Of a stretch of DNA of 12,358 nucleotides, positions 8,701 through 12,358 are shown in pieces. The notes under the pieces were generated by a model, which saw only the letters and a program-made list of their open reading frames with translations, did not search any database and had not been told where the DNA came from. This DNA comes from an uncultured Rhodopirellula sp. (GTDB taxonomy: Bacteria > Planctomycetota > Planctomycetia > Pirellulales > Pirellulaceae): positions 1-12,358 of the forward strand of contig CAJXTM010000027.1 of the NCBI GenBank assembly GCA_913061385.1. Reading direction: 5' to 3'. The position numbers and the translations under genes are program-made. How positions within the stretch are numbered: the stretch's first letter is position 1; each line of letters begins with the position of its first letter.

Positions 8701-9357
8701 GCCTCCATTTCTTGCACCCTTGTTGAATGTGAATACTGGGGTGTCTTGGTTGTACGAAAATGAATTCAGGTAGGCGATGCCACCAATTCCTGAACCAAAC
8801 CCTTCGGTTGGCTGGGTATTCACTGCCCGAATACCCCATGTCGAATCATTGACGCTGCTTTTGGATAAGGCTGCAAGTCCGGGGTCAAGGGTTGTCACAT
8901 TCACATCAAATGGAAGAAAGTCTTCAGCGACATTCTGGAACTGTTTTTGTATCTCAATCAATTCCGAGTCGGAGAAACTATTTGGGTTTCCGTCGCGATT
9001 GAACGCGGGAAACTGAATGTCATGCCCCCACATATTGCCCACGCTGTGATGGCCGTCAAAGTCCAGGAAAATGGTCTTACTGGCTGTTGGGTTACTCTCA
9101 AGTGCGAAGGTGTTTTCGAGGCCGTAGGGAGCCAGGGAACTCGCGTCTCCGAAAGAAAATTCATCGTTCACGTAAGCCGGAAGGATTGCACTAAGCAGAT
9201 GCCGTGGTTCGAGCGATTCGAAACGCGGCACCATCGTTACCGCTGCTCGGGAGCCGCTTCGTTTAGATGAGTTCGTTCTGCGTCGGCGTCGGCGAATAGA
9301 TTTGCGTTTTGAAGTGGAGTTGAGTTCTGAATCTGGCTCGGTCGTGGCACGAACCAT
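5707..9357 (-). CDS. large exported metzincin-like metalloprotease with repeated beta modules
   Basis: 1,216 residues. An Arg-rich leader (KRKSIRRRRRR, 17-27) precedes the planctomycete export signature FESLEPRHLLSA (46-57). A metalloprotease domain spans about 90-300 with the zinc motif HEVGHALGLRH (224-234), i.e. HExxHxxGxxH, E225 catalytic. Downstream WGPILGAPFGKRLTQW (253-268) is where a Met-turn would lie, but it has Leu. A PPC-like domain lies at about 315-420 (DWFSFQTG, AGQYFLSIDG). Two copies of a 280-residue unit follow (428-707, 708-966), each made of three related modules resembling H-type-lectin-like sandwiches. Residues 1013-1053 are His/Asn/Asp-rich, with CVCGQC at 1065-1070. 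The last 140 residues are polar and of no known fold. The ATG at 9357 has no Shine-Dalgarno sequence. Probably an extracellular or surface peptidase whose repeats bind a glycan or protein; the binding role is inference. Confidence 0.9.
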   Translation of the reverse strand: MVRATTEPDSELNSTSKRKSIRRRRRRTNSSKRSGSRAAVTMVPRFESLEPRHLLSAILPAYVNDEFSFGDASSLAPYGLENTFALESNPTASKTIFLDFDGHHSVGNMWGHDIQFPAFNRDGNPNSFSDSELIEIQKQFQNVAEDFLPFDVNVTTLDPGLAALSKSSVNDSTWGIRAVNTQPTEGFGSGIGGIAYLNSFSYNQDTPVFTFNKGARNGGMTNSHEVGHALGLRHQGLDSQSYHPGTGTGQTSWGPILGAPFGKRLTQWSNSDYEGATIDQDDLTVITSNRNGLGYRDDDHGNGLQSATTITANASQQITAWGIVEQTEDQDWFSFQTGTGNVTLNIDTFGQDPNLDIEARLHDASGNVIATSNPLNDTNAAFDLDLTAGQYFLSIDGVGVDGQNSDYGSIGFFSLQGTLVASTTTSVVGEAGKISKLNHEWKTVQLDNQYNNPAIVVGPLSFNGKHESTIRIRNVTSSSFDVRVQEWEYLDGWHTHETASYVVVESGIHTLADGTVIAAGLSNTGTTWNSLAFGYQFTDPPVVISQSLTETESDAIVTRQRDVTSTGFKLRLQEEEALGEHGTENVGWIAVGSTTTDADPLTHTFVLHSGVTHRRTDLQFPDTGYQMPIMVAAMQTVESTDPASLRITNLTSDGAQIWVDEEKSRDRETRHTSEVVGGIVLEQGDLLATASREGSDDNQPPSDRENAVGEAGWASNLNHEWQTIQLKQTYENPSITFGPLSFNGSHEATIRIRNVTASSFEVRIQEWNFLDGWHTTEQAGFLVIESGLHTLPDGTLIEAGVNEAADATWQDIEFAHAFPTTPVVISQITTMSELDAVVTRQQNITPTGFRMTLQAEEASSEHGIEHASWIAIATPQTTNSAYTTDRSITHHRSTLSFNADAHRTPVVLAAMQTSAEADTANLRFDNLGQDTIQIWVDEERSADRETNHLAEAIGVVALSPGIIFAEDKSNNSDNGSGDGAGHSAFNDMPVPNVNYVPTDGTFGEGTYLAPGHAGDDCHDDSDSGHNEHSHNEHSQNEPSQNEPSHHQHNKHDCNVGEGASHDPGCVCGQCVGFASNPFLEQPTSAKQEDVAQMAASFSVARASQSWTSEIQTASLVSSKAITGTQEQVSRSRINPFVTLVQFPNHRHDNSLAVGNSDGTENIRTQDHDGETTNARKPSIRVFPGNSSIDSTGNDSTNAIDSFFAESPANINFRDLN
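6226..6285 (-). repeat. four tandem 15-bp repeats within the metalloprotease gene
   Basis: Units begin at 6226, 6241, 6256 and 6271. The first two are identical (plus strand ACTAGGTTCATTTTG), as are the last two (ACTGTGTTCATTGTG), differing from the first pair at three positions. They encode five-residue units of the type HNEHS and QNEPS in the His/Asn-rich tail. The pairwise identity suggests recent slippage or unequal-crossover expansion. Confidence 0.9.
6460..8076 (-). repeat. two-copy 840-bp coding repeat (A-B-C modules twice)
   Basis: Copy 1 is 7237-8076 (residues 428-707) and copy 2 is 6460-7236 (708-966). Landmarks such as VGEAG (428/708), NHEW (438/718), GPLSFNG (458/738), RIRNVT (471/751), LDGWHT (490/770) recur exactly 280 residues apart. 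Within each copy the A, B and C modules share a diverged pattern: aromatic/Leu strand, Pro followed by Val/Ile-rich strand, R-x-x-N-[VIL]-T-like turn, then alternating hydrophobic strand and Glu. The protein similarity is strong, but the DNA has diverged. Confidence 0.88.
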
Positions 9358-9695
9358 GGGGTTTCACTCTGCGAGATGAGATCATGGATGAGAAGAGTGC
9401 TCGTGATGCGTCTTTGGGCTTGCTGCGGCAGTGGGTTTGGTGTGGCCACTTTGGGCCCAAAAGTGATGGCGGGGTTGGTTGTCGCGATCCTTCCTCGCGG
9501 AAGGCCTTTGATTTCTGTTACCTTTGGAAACATTGGTCACAAAATGCCGATGTCAAGAAATTCAACGGTCTTTTGGTGCGTAATGCCGCAATAAGTGCAA
9601 GTTCGAGAAAATTTGCAGCTTCCTGGTACTCGATTCCGCGACTGCGCAAACCGTGGGCAATACTGCATCTCAAAAGCACCAAGCCCCAAAAGCAG

Positions 9696-9753
9696 GGGGA
9701 ACGGCAGTTTCGCTTCGTGGGTGATGGAAACAGCAGTTTCGCGTGGCGGGTGA
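9696..9753. repeat. diverged 29-bp tandem duplication
   Basis: Two adjacent units (9696-9724 and 9725-9753) share GCAGTTTCGC (9704-9713 and 9733-9742) and end in GGGTGA (9719-9724 and 9748-9753), all exactly 29 bp apart. The sequence between has small shifts. No function can be assigned. Confidence 0.5.
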
Positions 9754-9917
9754 GAAAGACCTCTGTACTCGGCTGTAAGACATCAGCTGGGGACCTTGCA
9801 TGGGGTGAAAGTGCCGTCAATGACAGTCGGGACCGCCCATCAAGTTCTGTATTTCCAACGGAATTTTGGCCGAATCACCCAGTCCGGCATGCTTGCGGTG
9901 GTGTCTTTTTCGGGACG

Positions 9918-9955
9918 GTCGTGACATTCTCAGAATGATACTGGTATCTCACGAC
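9918..9955. promoter_or_regulatory. candidate enhancer-binding-protein site (inverted repeats)
   Basis: GTCGTGA (9918-9924) and TCACGAC (9949-9955) are perfect inverted arms. Between them ATTCTCAGAAT (9926-9936) is itself an 11-bp palindrome. The block lies about 75-110 bp before the start site predicted from the sigma-54 promoter at 10003, a usual distance for upstream activator sites. The role is inferred from position and symmetry only. Confidence 0.4.
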
Positions 9956-10002
9956 TGGACAGCGAGCGTGATTTTAAGGTCTTAAAAAGGTGTTTTTTCG
10001 AA

Positions 10003-10017
10003 TGGCACGCTCTTTGC
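10003..10017 (+). promoter_or_regulatory. sigma-54 (RpoN) -24/-12 promoter
   Basis: TGGCACGCTCTTTGC matches the sigma-54 consensus TGGCACG-N4-TTGC at every defined position, with the invariant GG at 10004-10005 and GC at 10016-10017 separated by the required 10 bases. Transcription would begin near 10029, giving a leader of about 75 nt to the ATG at 10104. An A/T-rich stretch (9985-9998) lies just upstream. Transcription from it would need an AAA+ activator encoded elsewhere. Confidence 0.8.
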
Positions 10018-10103
10018 GTTTAACCGCATTGTCGGAACGTATCCTCGGAAACTGGAATTGCCACGTTTCCAATCACAACACGCTTTAAAAATTAGAGACT
10101 GAT

Positions 10104-10481
10104 ATGAATACCAAACAAATCTTCTTCAACGCCGCCACTGTCTGCATGGTTGCAACCGCCGTCCTAATGACTCAGGCGATATTCAATGGGTCTGCGATCG
10201 CTGATCAGAGAGGGGATGCTGCAGGGGGCGATCTAAGGCAACGTATCGCGGACATCGAGGATCGCCAAGATGAGAGTGACGTTGAGTTTGTTCTTGTTGA
10301 TCGATCTCTTGCTGATCTGAATGCGCGAATCAATACAAATGACACAGACATTCTTAAGCAGGACGGAAGACTCACTGATCTCGCCTCAAATGTTCGAGCA
10401 GTCGAGAAGAGAGCGAAAGTCATGCAGGCACAGCACCGGGTTTTGGCTGAAATGGTCAAACGCATGGCTGCACGAGACTGA
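10104..10481 (+). CDS. small exported coiled-coil protein of unknown function
   Basis: 125 residues. Residues 1-33 form a long signal peptide (MNTKQIFFNAATV..., probable cleavage after SAIA before DQRGD). The rest is almost entirely charged amphipathic helix: about 43-122 shows heptad-like spacing of Leu/Ile/Val (LRQRIADIEDRQ, LADLNARI, LTDLASNV, LAEMVKRM), so a coiled coil is likely. No cysteine, domain or catalytic motif is present in the mature part. The ATG at 10104 is kept because the signal peptide begins there; the ribosome binding site is weak. It is the first gene after the sigma-54 promoter and is followed by a large hairpin and the pentein gene. The function is not recognisable. 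It could be a periplasmic oligomer, an adaptor for the next gene product, or a lipid-free envelope spacer. Confidence 0.72.
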   Translation: MNTKQIFFNAATVCMVATAVLMTQAIFNGSAIADQRGDAAGGDLRQRIADIEDRQDESDVEFVLVDRSLADLNARINTNDTDILKQDGRLTDLASNVRAVEKRAKVMQAQHRVLAEMVKRMAARD

Positions 10482-10500
10482 GCTGATTCGTGAGGTAACT

Positions 10501-10549
10501 CCTGAGGACTGGGGCAATGAATCTTAGCTGATTGGCTCCAGTCTTCAGG
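10501..10549 (+). terminator. intergenic stem-loop between the coiled-coil and pentein genes
   Basis: CCTGAGGACTGG (10501-10512) pairs with CCAGTCTTCAGG (10538-10549), with one G-U pair. Three more inner pairs (10513-10515 with 10535-10537) extend it to 15 bp around a 19-nt loop. It begins 20 nt after the stop at 10481. No T-tract follows, so it may be a processing or partial-termination hairpin that lowers expression of the downstream gene. Confidence 0.5.
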
Positions 10550-10707
10550 CATGTGAAACGTTGATACTGAATGTCCCACTGCCGGTGCGAATGTGTTTCA
10601 TGAGCCGATCTTACGCTCGTGATGGCAATGTTGATCGTGATTCGGGATCCCAAAACTGCTTCCGTCTTGATGAACCTGCTGATGTTTTATTCCGCTGGAC
10701 TATTTCT

Positions 10708-11934
10708 ATGAAAAATCTCTTCTTTACGGCAGCTACAACGCTCTCGATTCTGACAGCTTCTTATCTGATCCCATCGATCCTTCCGCGTGAAGGTGAGAAG
10801 ATTCTGTCAGATGTTGGATCCGAGATTCGTTTGGTAGCGTGCAGCGCGACCAGCGCGAGAACCTCGTCTCTGCGTAACGCTGAACTTGTGTCGAACATTG
10901 TCAATGGACTGCCCGAGGACGTACACATCCTGTTGTTGGTGAATGATCGTTCTGCATTTTCCACTTCGTCAAATAATCGTCGGGTTACATTTGTAGAAAT
11001 GCCACATGGCAGTGATATCTCAATTTGGCCGCAGGATCCCTTCGTTGTGGTTCAGGGCAAGGCGACAACCAAGTTGATCACACCATGTTCATTCAATCGT
11101 GAGGATGATGAACGAATGCCGAAGCAACTGGCAAATATTCTGAATCTCGAAGTGGTTCATTCAGAAATGCACTTCGAGGGTGGAAACATCGTGTGTGGTG
11201 AAGAATCTGTTTTCATCGGCTACGACACGATTCATCACAATGCCGTCGTTTTAGATTCAACACCACTGTCAATCATCAAACGGTTCTCAAAATTGTTTGG
11301 ACGATCAGTGACGGTGGTGGGCGAATCGAGTCAGAGCGTCGCTCATATTGATTTGATTGTCACACCACTTAATGGGAAACGCGTCGCTGTTGCTGACAGT
11401 CGAGCAGGAGCTCGTTTGGCTGCTGCGGAGATTGATGCGAATCCCCGTCTGGTACAAAAATTCGAACAGCGTTGCGAGGAGATGTTTTTCGGCCATGTGG
11501 ATGTCTCTGAATTGCAAGATAGGGAAGGAAATACCCTGGCAAGGCCCGAGGTGGCCGGGCGAACCGAAGAAGTGATTCGTGCCAGCCTTCGTCTTGCTCC
11601 CGCGCTCGATGCGATTGCCAGGCAATTGTCGCATGCCGGCTATTCTGTTGTCCGCATTCCAGCGCTGATTCCAAGCCAGAATCGATCGGCTGATGATTTC
11701 AATGGCGATGCAGTCCGCTATCCATTTCTGTCCTACAGCAATGTCTTGGTCGAAGTGAGGCAGAATCAGCCTGTTGTTTACTTGCCGCAGTATGGTTTTG
11801 CCAAGCTTGATCAGGCGGCTATTCAGACATGGGACGCGTTGGGGTTCAATGTCAAGGCAGTTCCGGGGTTCTCAACCAGTTCGATGTATGGAGGCGGACT
11901 TCGCTGTTGCACGAAGGTTCTGCTTCGGAACTGA
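10708..11934 (+). CDS. exported pentein-superfamily deiminase-like hydrolase (agmatine/peptidylarginine deiminase-like)
   Basis: 408 residues from the ATG at 10708. The frame is open from a TTG at 10561, but that 49-residue extension is polar, and the signal or anchor sequence MKNLFFTAATTLSILTASYLI begins at 10708. The order of motifs is that of guanidine-modifying pentein enzymes: W107-P-Q-D110 (equivalent to WxRD of agmatine deiminases), F156-E157-G-G-N160, H213-I-D215, and a C-terminal GGGLRCCT with C400 as the expected nucleophile and C401 beside it, eight residues from the end. All acidic, His and Cys catalytic positions are present, so an active enzyme is likely. The WxRD Arg is Gln109 and the His of the GGGxHC motif is Arg399, so the substrate may not be agmatine. 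An N-terminal export signal is unusual for agmatine deiminases and closer to peptidylarginine-deiminase-like proteins. It is in line with the sigma-54-driven gene upstream. Confidence 0.8.
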   Translation: MKNLFFTAATTLSILTASYLIPSILPREGEKILSDVGSEIRLVACSATSARTSSLRNAELVSNIVNGLPEDVHILLLVNDRSAFSTSSNNRRVTFVEMPHGSDISIWPQDPFVVVQGKATTKLITPCSFNREDDERMPKQLANILNLEVVHSEMHFEGGNIVCGEESVFIGYDTIHHNAVVLDSTPLSIIKRFSKLFGRSVTVVGESSQSVAHIDLIVTPLNGKRVAVADSRAGARLAAAEIDANPRLVQKFEQRCEEMFFGHVDVSELQDREGNTLARPEVAGRTEEVIRASLRLAPALDAIARQLSHAGYSVVRIPALIPSQNRSADDFNGDAVRYPFLSYSNVLVEVRQNQPVVYLPQYGFAKLDQAAIQTWDALGFNVKAVPGFSTSSMYGGGLRCCTKVLLRN

Positions 11935-12204
11935 ACAGCGAAAAGGCCGGCGTGATTTGTCAAGTTGGGCGAACTGGCTCAGCGCATGGGAGAAGAGTTG
12001 CCCACTGTTGACATTGCCGAATGGCACAGCACATGCTGCGGGACAGGCAAAAAGAACTGGTCGCGTTCAGTGATAGAACGCGACCAGTGATAGATCGTCG
12101 GAATTCTCGGGGCTAAGTCCCTGCACCTTGTCTCTACGTACGGGCAAATATACGTATCCGGGCTTGCACGCTGTCATGCAAATAGGGTTGCTGACGATTG
12201 CTGA
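11935..12204. other. intergenic region after the pentein gene
   Basis: About 270 bp with no credible plus-strand gene. It holds a second, imperfect sigma-54-like sequence (12022-12037) and a strong hairpin (12056-12088). A 36-codon minus-strand frame (stop at 12067-12069) runs into the hairpin and is not called. Confidence 0.4.
12049..12088 (-). terminator. intrinsic terminator for minus-strand transcription
   Basis: ACTGGTCGCGTTC (12056-12068) and GAACGCGACCAGT (12076-12088) form a perfect 13-bp stem with a 7-nt loop. Read on the reverse strand, the stem is followed directly by a T-rich run (12056-12049, TTCTTTTT). On the plus strand no T-run follows, so the orientation points to a gene entering from the right edge of the contig. 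Confidence 0.75.
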
Positions 12205-12348
12205 TCAACTTTCGGCGTCCGCGGATGTTGCTTCGTCACTTGCTGTCTCTGCACCGGCATCCGCACCCGCACCTTGGGGAAGACGTTTGGCGAGTGACTT
12301 GAAATTACTAAGAGACAGAATGTGATAGTAGACAATGGAAATCTTCAA
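12205..12348 (-). CDS. possible small or partial protein at the contig edge
   Basis: A minus-strand frame of 47 codons from a TTG at 12348 to a TGA at 12205. It reads a hydrophobic stretch, then LSNFKSLAKRLPQ, then an Ala/Gly/Asp/Glu-rich tail ending TSADAES, which looks like a natural acidic C-terminus. An in-frame TAA at 12352-12354 closes it upstream, but that lies within seven bases of the contig end, where assembly errors are likely. It could be the end of a longer gene truncated by the edge or a small protein. The minus-strand terminator about 117 bp downstream supports transcription in this direction. I do not recognise the protein. Confidence 0.35.
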   Translation of the reverse strand: MKISIVYYHILSLSNFKSLAKRLPQGAGADAGAETASDEATSADAES

Positions 12349-12358
12349 GGATTAATTG

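Larger units (their letters stand above)
9358..10002. other. intergenic region without a convincing gene
   Basis: About 640 bp between the metalloprotease start and the sigma-54 promoter. The longest frame (9384-9938, plus, 184 codons) has a Trp/Arg/Ser-rich, unpatterned translation and no recognisable domain, so I do not call it. A perfect TTGACA lies on the reverse strand at 9556-9551, but only a poor -10 follows, about 170 bp before the protease start. A diverged 29-bp tandem duplication sits at 9696-9753. Inverted repeats at 9918-9955 may be activator sites. Confidence 0.45.

Noticed and set aside
9551..9556. TTGACA on the reverse strand as the metalloprotease promoter
   Set aside because: The best -10 candidates at 16-17 bp spacing match only about three of six positions and the leader would be about 170 nt. 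Noted in the intergenic entry but not called.
9384..9938. 184-codon plus-strand ORF divergent from the metalloprotease
   Set aside because: The translation is Trp/Arg/Ser-rich with no domain, signal peptide or patterned hydrophobicity. An overlapping 100-codon frame on the other strand looks equally arbitrary, and the region contains a tandem duplication and candidate regulatory repeats.
10561..10707. 49-residue N-terminal extension of the pentein gene from a TTG codon
   Set aside because: The extension is polar, lacks a ribosome binding site and would bury the export signal that begins at 10708.
12067..12207. Read-through of the TGA at 12205 into a further 45-codon open frame (for example selenocysteine)
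   Set aside because: Runs of about 45 sense codons are expected by chance, the TGA follows an acidic low-complexity tail, and the nearby hairpin is an ordinary terminator with a T-run, not positioned as a bacterial SECIS element.
12310..12319. TAAGAGACAG near the right end, matching the last ten bases of the Tn5 mosaic end
   Set aside because: The nine bases before it do not match the mosaic end, so this is probably coincidence and not a chimeric adapter junction. Read mapping would settle it.
1..12358. CRISPR arrays, tRNA/rRNA genes, insertion sequences, phage genes or toxin-antitoxin pairs
   Set aside because: None seen: no regularly spaced repeats with unique spacers, no tRNA cloverleaf recognised, no transposase or phage protein motifs in the translations.

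Overview
The window looks like a metagenome or draft-genome contig from a marine-type planctomycete, probably of the Pirellulales / Rhodopirellula group. The evidence is two exported formylglycine sulfatases next to a SASA-type acetylesterase, a 1,216-residue exported protein with the planctomycete N-terminal LEPRHLLSA signature after an Arg-rich leader, mostly absent Shine-Dalgarno sequences, and moderate GC content. The assignment rests on gene content and was not tested by a search. The first 45 bases are not biological: they are an untrimmed Illumina Nextera adapter, so the left edge is artificial.

Layout. 46-246 is short non-coding sequence. 247-4542 is a polysaccharide-desulfation/deacetylation cluster: sulfatase 1 (minus), a divergent SASA-family esterase (plus), and sulfatase 2 (minus), which converges on the esterase with a 17-bp gap. 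4681-5418 (minus) is an exported trypsin-like serine protease. 5707-9357 (minus) is a very large exported metzincin-like metalloprotease. It carries a PPC-like domain, a twice-repeated three-module beta-rich array, and a His/Asn-rich tail with a Cys cluster. 9358-10103 is a 746-bp region without a convincing gene, ending in a consensus-perfect sigma-54 (-24/-12) promoter. Downstream of it on the plus strand are a small exported coiled-coil protein (10104-10481), a large hairpin, and an exported pentein-fold deiminase-like enzyme (10708-11934). The right edge holds a strong intrinsic-terminator hairpin oriented for minus-strand transcription and a possible small or partial minus-strand ORF running to the contig end.

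How the genes may work together. The left half fits breakdown of a sulfated, acetylated polysaccharide: esterases and sulfatases strip decorations, and both sulfatases need a formylglycine-generating enzyme encoded elsewhere. The middle half is extracellular proteolysis. The right-hand module (sigma-54 promoter, coiled-coil secreted protein, hairpin, exported pentein hydrolase) is the least familiar part and the best candidate for a regulated system of unknown role. Its co-transcription and substrate are inference.
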